From assembly GCA_024697655.1 (NCBI GenBank), contig JAILFI010000102.1:1-5055 (forward strand): 5,055 bases of DNA, read 5' to 3'. Within the stretch, counting starts at the first letter, position 1. The number at the start of each line of letters is the position of its first letter. The DNA is from Clostridiales bacterium (GTDB lineage Bacteria; Bacillota_A; Clostridia; Peptostreptococcales; Anaerovoracaceae). The notes under the pieces were generated by a model. That model did not search any database and was not told the DNA's origin. It saw only the letters and a list, made by a program, of their open reading frames with translations. Positions 1-5,055 of the stretch are shown here, piece by piece. Position numbers and translations under genes: made by a program.

Positions 1-264
1 GATATTCTCCAGCACGAGGACCGCCGTCATGATCTTGGTGATACTGGCCGGTGTCATGGGTTCGTCCGCATTCTTTTCATAGAGGATCTCCCCGGTCTTC
101 TGATCGTACAGCAAAACGCCGTGGCACTGTGTATCCGGTGCCTCAGAAGCTGCGAATACCTGCCCGGACTGACCGAAGGAAGCCAGCAGCAGTGCTGTGA
201 GGAGCAGCAGAACCGCGAGGAATCGCCTTGCTGCGCTTCCGTTTGTACGATGCTCTTGTCTCAT
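1..264 (-). CDS. D-alanyl-D-alanine carboxypeptidase (PBP5/DacF-like, peptidase S11), N-terminal part, cut by the window edge
   Basis: Translating the minus strand from the ATG at 264 gives 88 residues before the left edge. Residues about 14-39 form a signal peptide: Arg-Arg, a Leu-rich core, then a VFA|AS-type cleavage site near residue 38. The mature start carries the family hallmark TPASITK, with the acylated Ser74 and general-base Lys77 of the SxxK motif. By family knowledge the enzyme removes the terminal D-Ala from peptidoglycan pentapeptides outside the membrane and is a penicillin target. The SxN and KTG motifs and the C-terminal anchor lie beyond the window. The start codon overlaps the stop of the upstream paralogue as ATGA (261-264). 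It is preceded by AAGGAG seven bases upstream, so the two genes are very likely one operon with coupled translation. From the FAAS of the cleavage site onward, about 40 of 52 residues match the neighbour, which indicates a tandem duplication. Family assignment is firm; the physiological subtype (vegetative DacA versus sporulation DacF) cannot be told. Confidence 0.93.
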   Translation of the reverse strand, partial: MRQEHRTNGSAARRFLAVLLLLTALLLASFGQSGQVFAASEAPDTQCHGVLLYDQKTGEILYEKNADEPMTPASITKIMTAVLVLENI

Positions 265-1595
265 TTGTTTTCTCCTTCAGCCGCCTTGCGGGATTTCCTT
301 CTTTTTCTGCCGCTGCGGATCAGAATGCTGACCAGAAGAATGAATACGAACAAACTGACCGTCGCAATGGCAGCGATCGTGCGGAACTCTTCATTCGTGA
401 TGAAGAACTGTGTCCAGAATCCGCCCTTCGGCACGTCTTCCCTTACGGTAAGGGGGGCTCTTGCTTCTTCCCCTTTTGTGTTCAGGTAAGAAATATAGCC
501 AACCTGATTGCCTGCGGAAAGCGGCGCTTCTACGGTGGTGTAGAGAACGATCCGGAACTGATTCGACCCCTCGACCGTCTTGTCTCTGGTCACAGTCACG
601 CCCTCTTCGCAGTACGCCTTCGCCTCAAGCTTCCTGCCGCCGCGCACGCGGACCGTGCCGCAGTCCAGGCCGGGCTCGACCAGTGTCCTTGTTTCATAAT
701 TCGCGAACGCCCAGTCAAACAGCGCGATGCTGTCTTCAAACCGGTCATACTGGTTGCCGCCGCGCAGACAGACCGCGATCAGACGCGTCCCGCCGCGCTC
801 CGCCCCGCACACGAGGCAGTACCCGGCTCTTCCCATCATCCCCGTCTTGACACCGAACGTACCGTCATATTTCGGCGCTCTTTTGGTGCCGTCGTACATC
901 GTCAGGCACTTACCGGGGTCCCAAAGCATCTGATTGGTGTTCCTGTAGTACCGGGCTTCGGACTTATTGGTCGCCGGGATGGAGCAGGACTTCATGCTGA
1001 CGAGATCCGAAAACCCGTCGACCGTGAAAGCGTAGTCCACGATCAGACCCAGATCTCTGGCGGTCGTGCAGTGGTCCCAGCTTTCCGTGTATCCATTGGG
1101 GTTGAGGTAATGGGTATGATACGCGCCGATCTCTTTGGCTTTGGCATTCATCATATCCACAAATGCGTCCTGACTGCCTGCGACATAGATCGCGAGCACC
1201 CGCGCCGCATCGTTGGCCGAGCAGACCATGAGCGCCTGAAGCAACTGACGGACCGTCAGCTTCTCTCCGCTCTTAAGCCCCATGTGGCTGCCCACCCAGA
1301 AGACCGCTTCGCCGGGGACGGTCACGGTTGCGTCCAGATCCTCTACGTTTTCCAGGACCAGGACTGCTGTCATGACCTTGGTGATGCTGGCAGGTGTTCT
1401 TTTTTCATCTGCTGCTTTCTCGTAGAGGACTTCTCCGGTCGTCTGATCGTACAGATAAACAGACTTGCACTGCGTATCCGGCGGGTCGGAGGCAGCAAAA
1501 GCCGCCCCTGTCTGCAATGCGAACAACAGCACCGTCATAACAACGGTACATAGTAAGATGATTAGTTTCTGCTTGTTCGCGCAGGACCTGGACAA
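261..1595 (-). CDS. D-alanyl-D-alanine carboxypeptidase (PBP5/DacF-like, peptidase S11), complete
   Basis: The 444-residue protein has all three active-site motifs of penicillin-binding carboxypeptidases: SITK (Ser70 nucleophile, Lys73), SAN (Ser126-Asn128) and KTG (250-252). Residues about 9-34 are a signal peptide ending AFA|AS. The catalytic domain runs to about 300, a PBP5-type beta domain to about 392, and a hydrophobic helix (about 406-426) followed by a very basic tail (RSGRKRRKSRK) anchors the protein in the membrane. It therefore acts on the outer face, trimming the terminal D-Ala of pentapeptide stems and limiting cross-linking. The start is TTG, supported by AAAGGAG five bases upstream; the next in-frame ATG (residue 20) would cut the signal peptide in half. 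Transcription probably starts at the leftward promoter in the palindrome at 1649-1687. The downstream paralogue overlaps by four bases. Length is within the usual 380-450 range. A role in sporulation (dacF) is possible but not shown. Confidence 0.96.
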   Translation of the reverse strand: MSRSCANKQKLIILLCTVVMTVLLFALQTGAAFAASDPPDTQCKSVYLYDQTTGEVLYEKAADEKRTPASITKVMTAVLVLENVEDLDATVTVPGEAVFWVGSHMGLKSGEKLTVRQLLQALMVCSANDAARVLAIYVAGSQDAFVDMMNAKAKEIGAYHTHYLNPNGYTESWDHCTTARDLGLIVDYAFTVDGFSDLVSMKSCSIPATNKSEARYYRNTNQMLWDPGKCLTMYDGTKRAPKYDGTFGVKTGMMGRAGYCLVCGAERGGTRLIAVCLRGGNQYDRFEDSIALFDWAFANYETRTLVEPGLDCGTVRVRGGRKLEAKAYCEEGVTVTRDKTVEGSNQFRIVLYTTVEAPLSAGNQVGYISYLNTKGEEARAPLTVREDVPKGGFWTQFFITNEEFRTIAAIATVSLFVFILLVSILIRSGRKRRKSRKAAEGENK

Positions 1596-1600
1596 AGCTG

Positions 1601-1607
1601 CTCCTTT
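1601..1607 (-). promoter_or_regulatory. Ribosome binding site deciding the TTG start of the complete carboxypeptidase gene
   Basis: On the minus strand AAAGGAG lies five bases before TTG at 1595. It is a near-perfect Shine-Dalgarno sequence and is the reason for preferring the TTG start over the internal ATG at residue 20. Confidence 0.8.
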
Positions 1608-1648
1608 ATATATGTTTTACTGATATCGATAAGAATAAACTGTCAGAT

Positions 1649-1677
1649 ATTATATCACTTTACGCATACTGGGTAAA
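1649..1677 (-). promoter_or_regulatory. Predicted sigma-A-type promoter for the tandem carboxypeptidase genes
   Basis: Read on the minus strand, TTTACC (1677-1672) is followed after 17 bases by a consensus TATAAT (1654-1649). This is the mirror image of the serA promoter. Transcription would start near 1642, about 47 bases before the TTG start codon. It overlaps the serA promoter almost completely, so RNA polymerase could occupy only one direction at a time. Confidence 0.7.
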
Positions 1678-1687
1678 GTGATATAAT
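1659..1687 (+). promoter_or_regulatory. Predicted sigma-A-type promoter for serA
   Basis: A consensus -10 TATAAT (1682-1687) is preceded, at the ideal 17-base spacing, by a -35-like TTTACG (1659-1664, four of six matches to TTGACA). Transcription would start near 1694, giving a leader of about 100 bases before the serA ATG. The hexamers lie in opposite arms of the palindrome. Confidence 0.72.
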
Positions 1688-1715
1688 GTGCGGTAATCGC
1701 AAGCAACGGCAAGGG

Positions 1716-1778
1716 CTGCGGGCGTTTCAGCCACTGTATCCACCGCCCGGAAATCCGTTCTGCGGGAAACCACTGTAT
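1716..1778 (+). repeat. Imperfect direct repeat in the serA leader
   Basis: The two-part unit CTGCGGG ... CCACTGTAT occurs twice: 1716-1722 with 1731-1739 (8-base gap), and 1760-1766 with 1770-1778 (3-base gap). The second copy ends just before the ribosome binding site. CGGGCG at 1719-1724 can also pair with CGCCCG at 1744-1749. This could be a remnant of a small duplication or a weak leader structure; no known riboswitch or T-box is recognisable. The identity of the repeated bases is seen directly; any function is a guess. Confidence 0.45.
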
Positions 1779-1796
1779 GGAAGGAAAGGAAGACGA

Positions 1797-2978
1797 ATGA
1801 GAAAGATCGCAACTCTGAACAAGATCTCGAAAGCAGGCCTGCGGAACCTGCCCGATGATTATACGATCGTAGAGGATATCAACGAGGCAAGTGCCGTCAT
1901 CGTCCGCAGCGCGGACATGCACAGCATGGAGTTCCCAAAGAACCTGATCGCCATCGCCAGAGCCGGCGCGGGTGTCAACAACATCCCGCTCGACCGCTGT
2001 GCGGAAGAAGGCATCGTCGTCTTCAATACCCCCGGCGCGAATGCCAATGCAGTCAAGGAACTCGTGCTCGGCGCGATGCTCCTGACCTCCCGCAACCTGC
2101 TCGACGCGATGCGCTGGGAAGATTCCCTCGCCCACGATAAAGATGTCAAGGATGTCCTGAAAGAAGTCGAAAAAGGCAAGGGGCAGTTCGCCGGTACGGA
2201 AGTCAAAGGCAAGACACTCGGCGTCATCGGTCTCGGCGCGATCGGCGTGCTCGTTGCGAACGCCGCGCAGCAGCTCGGCATGAACGTCATGGGGTACGAT
2301 CCGTACATCTCGCTGACCTCCGCCCATGCGCTGTCCAATACCATCCCGGTGATCAAGGACCTGTCGCTCCTGCTCAACCGGAGCGATTATGTAACGATCC
2401 ATGTGCCGGTCAACGACAGCACCAAGGGCATGATCGACAGCCGCCGTATCAGCCAGATGAAGGATGGCTGCGTGTTCCTCAACTTTGCGCGCAACACGCT
2501 GGTCAGTGAAGACGCGCTCTATGAAGCGCTGCAGGAAGGCCATGTCCGCCGCTATGTCACCGACTTCGCTACAGAGCGGTTCCTCGGTATGGACAGCGTC
2601 GTTTCCATCCCGCACCTCGGTGCCAGCACATCCGAAGCGGAAGACAACTGCGCTGTCATGGCGGTCGAACAGCTCGCGGATTTTCTGGAGAACGGCAACA
2701 TCGTCAACAGTGTCAACTTCCCGTCGATCTCCATGGGCAAACTCAATCCCGAAGCAGCCTGCCGCATCGTGATCTTAAACCGCAATCTGCCCTCGATGAT
2801 CGCGCAGGTCACCACCGCGTTCTCGATGTTCAATATCAACATCCGCGATATGACCAACAAGAGCAGAGGCGGTTACGCGTGCACGATGATGGACCTCGAC
2901 GACCTCGTCACCGAGGAACAGTGCAAGCAGCTCGAACTGATCGACGGCATCATCAGCGCCAGAGTCATCACCGCATAG
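1797..2978 (+). CDS. serA: D-3-phosphoglycerate dehydrogenase with C-terminal ACT domain
   Basis: The 393-residue protein is a cytosolic D-isomer 2-hydroxyacid dehydrogenase. It oxidises 3-phosphoglycerate to 3-phosphohydroxypyruvate with NAD+, the first step of serine synthesis. The substrate lobe is formed by both ends of the catalytic part (GAGVNNIP at 57-64, PHLGAST at 272-278). The Rossmann fold spans about 100-260, with GLGAIG (145-150) and the NAD-specific acid Asp168 in GYDPY. Catalytic residues are Arg232 (NFAR), Glu260 (TDFATE) and His273. The loop between Glu260 and His273 is short, as in the compact clostridial/Bacteroidota form of the enzyme. Residues about 322-393 fit an ACT domain, suggesting serine feedback or a purely structural role. 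The ATG at 1797 is chosen because AAAGGA lies six bases upstream and the protein then begins at the expected MRKIATLNKI; extending to the ATG at 1686 would place the start inside the -10 box. serC, often adjacent in relatives, is not in the window. The gene appears monocistronic between its own promoter and a terminator. Confidence 0.95.
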   Translation: MRKIATLNKISKAGLRNLPDDYTIVEDINEASAVIVRSADMHSMEFPKNLIAIARAGAGVNNIPLDRCAEEGIVVFNTPGANANAVKELVLGAMLLTSRNLLDAMRWEDSLAHDKDVKDVLKEVEKGKGQFAGTEVKGKTLGVIGLGAIGVLVANAAQQLGMNVMGYDPYISLTSAHALSNTIPVIKDLSLLLNRSDYVTIHVPVNDSTKGMIDSRRISQMKDGCVFLNFARNTLVSEDALYEALQEGHVRRYVTDFATERFLGMDSVVSIPHLGASTSEAEDNCAVMAVEQLADFLENGNIVNSVNFPSISMGKLNPEAACRIVILNRNLPSMIAQVTTAFSMFNINIRDMTNKSRGGYACTMMDLDDLVTEEQCKQLELIDGIISARVITA

Positions 2979-3015
2979 CAACCGGTGCGGTATCCGCAGC
3001 GGTTTCACTGTAAAC

Positions 3016-3045
3016 AAAAAGTACATCCCCGGGATGTACTTTTTT
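3016..3045. terminator. Bidirectional intrinsic terminator between convergent serA and acyl-CoA dehydrogenase genes
   Basis: The palindrome GTACATCCCCGGGATGTAC (3021-3039) is flanked by five A on the left and six T on the right. It forms a stem of at least eight base pairs with a T run on either strand. It lies 37 bases after the serA stop and 30 bases past the acyl-CoA dehydrogenase stop, so it can end transcription from both sides. Confidence 0.92.
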
Positions 3046-3075
3046 ATTTGGTCGTCCGTTATCCTGCTTTTCGCG

Positions 3076-4182
3076 TCAGTCTCTTTCCGCGATCTGCCGG
3101 AGCACGTCATTCGAACCTTCGATGATCCGGAACACAAGCGCATCCCGCAGCAGTTTTTCGGCGGGAAACGCCTCGCAGTACCCGTTGCCGCCGAAGATCT
3201 GCAGACATTCTTCCGCACAATGGACGGCTGTATCCGCGGCAAAGCACTTTGCTGCTGCGGCAGCCGGTGCTGCCTCCGTCCCCTGTTCCAGGTATTCCAG
3301 CGCGCGGCAGCACTTTTCTCCGGCTTCCCGGATCCTGTCTTCCATCTCTTCCAGTCCGGCACGGACAACAGGAAGCTCCGACAGCGGTCCCGCACTTTGC
3401 ATTCTTTCTTCACTCCAGGCCTTCGCTTCATCCAGCGCACGCTGCGCGACCCCGACCGCTGCGGCTCCGCAGAGTGCCCTGCCTGCCGTGAGCGCCGCGG
3501 CGGCGACCGCTTTCCCGTTTCCGGGTTCTCCGATCACCATGTCTGCCGGCACCAACACGCGATCGAAATACACTTCACAGGTGCTGGCATTGCGGATGCC
3601 GAGTTTGTCCTCCTCCGGACCTGCCGTGATCCCGGGCAGACTGCGCGGCACAAGGAATGCGGTCAGCCCTTCCTCTGTCTTCGCAAAGACAGTATAGTGT
3701 CCGGCGATCCCTCCGTTGGTCACGAATCGCTTGCTCCCGTCGATCCGGTATCCTTCTTCGCATCTGACCGCAGCCGTGCGCAGCAGACGAAGATCGCTTC
3801 CGCCCTGCTCTTCCGTCAGGCAGAACGCGCCGGGGCCTTTGCTGAGCAGCCCGGCAGCTGTTTCCCGGACAGTTTCACTTCCAAACCGTTCCGCGCATGT
3901 CCAGGACAGACTGTTCGCCAGCAGGGAAACAGCCAGACCGGCATCGAACCCGGCGACGGTTTCCAGGATCGCCGCCTGTTCCTGCAGCGTCAGTCCCGGT
4001 CCGCCATACGCCTCCGGAACGGCAAGGCTCTCAAGCCCCATCCGGGAGACTGCCTCATAGATCCCCCGCGGAAAAACGCGGGCGTGGTCCGCCTCCCTTG
4101 CCTGCTGCAGGACCTCCCGTTCGCAGAATGCCGTGATATCACCCAGGATATCTTCCCCATATTCTGTCAACCTGTATTGCAT
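3076..4182 (-). CDS. Acyl-CoA dehydrogenase family flavoprotein
   Basis: The 368-residue protein matches the acyl-CoA dehydrogenase fold throughout: an N-terminal helical domain (1-117) with the family's PEAYGGPGL stretch (56-64), the middle beta domain beginning with CLTEEQGGSD (121-130, family form LTEPxAGSD) and KRFVTNG (151-157), and the C-terminal helical domain with QIFGGNGY (328-335). Glu355 in FRIIEGSNDVLRQ is at the position of the catalytic base that removes the alpha proton. Such enzymes oxidise acyl-CoA to enoyl-CoA with FAD and usually pass electrons to ETF. Chain length cannot be read from the sequence, and no ETF, thiolase or hydratase gene is visible here. The usual RxQFGxP...Q flavin-contact motif is altered to RMQSAGP...V (260-272), so the substrate or partner may be atypical. 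The ATG start has GAGGAG six bases upstream, and the gene follows surE by 15 bases, probably as the last gene of the operon. Slightly shorter than the usual 380 residues. Confidence 0.93.
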   Translation of the reverse strand: MQYRLTEYGEDILGDITAFCEREVLQQAREADHARVFPRGIYEAVSRMGLESLAVPEAYGGPGLTLQEQAAILETVAGFDAGLAVSLLANSLSWTCAERFGSETVRETAAGLLSKGPGAFCLTEEQGGSDLRLLRTAAVRCEEGYRIDGSKRFVTNGGIAGHYTVFAKTEEGLTAFLVPRSLPGITAGPEEDKLGIRNASTCEVYFDRVLVPADMVIGEPGNGKAVAAAALTAGRALCGAAAVGVAQRALDEAKAWSEERMQSAGPLSELPVVRAGLEEMEDRIREAGEKCCRALEYLEQGTEAAPAAAAAKCFAADTAVHCAEECLQIFGGNGYCEAFPAEKLLRDALVFRIIEGSNDVLRQIAERD

Positions 4183-4197
4183 CGTTTACTCCTCGCG

Positions 4198-4980
4198 CTA
4201 TCGCTTTGTCATATCCCAGCTCAGCGGCGTGACAGATGTCAGCCGGTCTATGCAGACACAGCGGATATCTCCGTCTTCGAAAAGCGTTTCCTTATCGATC
4301 TCGATCTCAAAATCGATCGTATATGGTTTTGTACGGTCTCTTGACACCGGTTGTTTCATCACATAATAGTTCTGGTGATCCAGGCAGGTGATCCGGTACG
4401 CATCCGGCGCCACCGGGCAGCCGGGGATATTGATGTTGAGGATCTCACACTCTCCCGGCATCCCTTCCCGCAGGACGCGTCCGATCCAATACGCGCCCGC
4501 CTGTTCGGCATCTTTAAAAGAGACGTCCCTGGTCGCTGTCATGATCTGTGCGGATCCCGTTTCCAGTGACAGTGCCACCGCCGGGATCCCCTCGCTCATC
4601 GCCTCCAGACAGGCGCCGATCGTCCCGCTGCATGTGATCGACATGCCCAGGTTCGCACCATGGTTGATCCCGCTGACCACAAGATCCGGTCTGCGCGGAG
4701 CCAGTTCCAGAACGCCGTAGGTGACCGCATGCGCCGGCGAACTGTGCACAGCGAATGCATCCAGACAAGCATCTCCCAGATCGAGCTGGTACTCTTCGAT
4801 GATCCCGAGATCCGGATACCGCGGATAGGCTCTCCCCATTGCCGTCTGCTGCCGGGAAGGCGCGACTGCCAGCACCTCGCCGCACTGCCTCGCAGCACGC
4901 ACCGCCGCGCTAAAACCGGGTGCATCGATGCCGTCGTCATTTACTACCAGTATCAAAGGAGTTCTGTCTGCACTGTCCAA
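4198..4980 (-). CDS. surE: 5'/3'-nucleotidase SurE
   Basis: The 260-residue protein carries the SurE signatures in order: LVVNDDG (11-17, metal-binding Asp15 and Asp16), APSRQQTAMG (40-49), SGINHGANLG (103-112, metal-binding Asn106) and CSGTIGACLEA (117-127). By family knowledge SurE is a cytosolic, divalent-metal-dependent phosphatase that dephosphorylates nucleoside monophosphates and has been linked to stationary-phase survival and stress. The metal-binding Ser of the second motif is replaced by Thr46, a change that could keep the hydroxyl ligand. The start is TTG at 4980, with AGGGGGG eight bases upstream. A second TTG at residue 9 would give a start length closer to E. coli SurE but has no ribosome binding site. 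The preceding gene stops only three bases earlier, in the same frame, and the acyl-CoA dehydrogenase follows after 15 bases, so operon membership is likely. Length is typical (about 250-265). Confidence 0.95.
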   Translation of the reverse strand: MDSADRTPLILVVNDDGIDAPGFSAAVRAARQCGEVLAVAPSRQQTAMGRAYPRYPDLGIIEEYQLDLGDACLDAFAVHSSPAHAVTYGVLELAPRRPDLVVSGINHGANLGMSITCSGTIGACLEAMSEGIPAVALSLETGSAQIMTATRDVSFKDAEQAGAYWIGRVLREGMPGECEILNINIPGCPVAPDAYRITCLDHQNYYVMKQPVSRDRTKPYTIDFEIEIDKETLFEDGDIRCVCIDRLTSVTPLSWDMTKR

Positions 4981-4983
4981 AGC

Positions 4984-5055
4984 CTAATCCCCCCTGCCCA
5001 TGCGTTCGACCGTCAGGATGACCTGATACACTTTTTCGTCATCCATCTCAAACGG
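4984..5055 (-). CDS. Unidentified protein, C-terminal 23 residues only
   Basis: The minus strand is open from the right edge to a TAG at 4984-4986 and encodes 23 residues ending VILTVERMGRGD. The mix of acidic and beta-strand-like residues looks like real protein. The position, three bases before the surE start on the same strand, is what the end of an upstream operon gene would show. The surE ribosome binding site lies within its last codons, suggesting translational coupling. Too little is present to assign a family. Confidence 0.6.
   Translation of the reverse strand, partial: PFEMDDEKVYQVILTVERMGRGD
4989..4995 (-). promoter_or_regulatory. Ribosome binding site supporting the TTG start of surE
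   Basis: On the minus strand AGGGGGG lies eight bases before TTG 4980, inside the last codons of the upstream gene. No comparable site precedes the alternative TTG at residue 9. An in-frame TAG two codons upstream rules out any earlier start. Confidence 0.55.

Larger units (their letters stand above)
1649..1687. repeat. Perfect 15-bp inverted repeat with 9-base spacer in the divergent intergenic region
   Basis: The left arm ATTATATCACTTTAC (1649-1663) is the exact reverse complement of the right arm GTAAAGTGATATAAT (1673-1687). The spacer is GCATACTGG, and neither the next outer pair nor the spacer edges extend the match. The arms also contain promoter hexamers in both directions. Transcripts from those promoters would start outside the palindrome, so it is more likely to work as DNA (symmetrical promoter or operator for a dimeric regulator) than as an RNA hairpin. 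I do not recognise the arm as the site of a named regulator. Confidence 0.9.

Noticed and set aside
228..1553. Plus-strand open frame of 441 codons opposite the carboxypeptidase gene
   Set aside because: It is a shadow of the minus-strand gene, whose motifs, signal peptide and anchor are clear. Its own translation shows no recognisable domain.
1686..1796. N-terminal extension of SerA from the ATG at 1686
   Set aside because: That ATG overlaps the predicted -10 box, has no ribosome binding site, and would add 37 residues not found in the family.
1688..1796. Riboswitch or serine T-box in the serA leader
   Set aside because: The leader is about 100 bases, too short for a T-box, and shows neither a T-box core nor an antiterminator/terminator pair.
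1650..2615. Minus-strand open frame of 321 codons opposite serA
   Set aside because: It ends within the divergent promoter region, is rich in His, Asp and Arg as antisense frames of GC-rich genes often are, and lies opposite an unmistakable serA.
3034..4344. Plus-strand open frame of 436 codons opposite the acyl-CoA dehydrogenase gene
   Set aside because: The minus strand encodes a full flavoprotein with family motifs. The plus-strand frame starts in the terminator, runs into surE and has a Cys/Arg/Pro-rich composition typical of antisense shadows.
4954..4956. Alternative TTG start of surE at residue 9
   Set aside because: It would match the E. coli SurE start better but has no Shine-Dalgarno sequence upstream; the TTG at 4980 does.
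1..5055. Mobile elements, CRISPR arrays, tRNA or toxin-antitoxin genes
   Set aside because: No transposase or integrase motifs, no regularly spaced repeats, no tRNA-like cloverleaf and no unexplained gap above about 200 bases were seen.

Overview
The window reads as ordinary chromosomal DNA from a moderately GC-rich Gram-positive anaerobe, probably Bacillota, class Clostridia. This is inferred from the strong AGGAG-type ribosome binding sites, TTG starts, the DacF-type carboxypeptidases, and a short-loop, ACT-containing phosphoglycerate dehydrogenase typical of that group. No mobile element, CRISPR array, tRNA or rRNA was seen. Coding density is high, and every complete gene keeps the catalytic residues of its family, with a few substitutions noted below.

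Left part (1-1595, minus strand): two tandem, paralogous D-alanyl-D-alanine carboxypeptidase genes (penicillin-binding protein 5 / DacF type, peptidase S11). The promoter-proximal copy is complete (261-1595, TTG start). The second begins in a 4-base ATGA overlap with it and runs off the left edge (1-264). Both encode secreted enzymes that trim the pentapeptide of peptidoglycan.

Middle (1596-1796): a divergent intergenic region. Its main feature is a perfect 15-bp inverted repeat (1649-1663 / 1673-1687). Its arms hold mirror-image -35 and -10 hexamers, so the same 39 bp reads as a promoter in both directions: leftward into the dac genes and rightward into serA. The roughly 100-base serA leader contains a short imperfect direct repeat.

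Right of this (1797-2978, plus strand): serA, D-3-phosphoglycerate dehydrogenase, the first step of serine biosynthesis. A bidirectional intrinsic terminator (3016-3045) separates it from a convergent minus-strand operon. Read in the direction of transcription, that operon is: the 3' end of an unidentified gene (4984-5055), surE (4198-4980, TTG start) and an acyl-CoA dehydrogenase (3076-4182). The genes are spaced by 3 and 15 bases, so they are probably co-transcribed and in part translationally coupled.

Functionally the window joins three separate modules: cell-wall trimming, serine synthesis, and a nucleotidase / acyl-CoA oxidation operon. I did not find a convincing new multi-gene system. 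The most noteworthy items are the symmetrical divergent promoter/palindrome, the tandem dac duplication, the same-frame TAG-GCT-TTG junction before surE, and motif departures in SurE and the acyl-CoA dehydrogenase.
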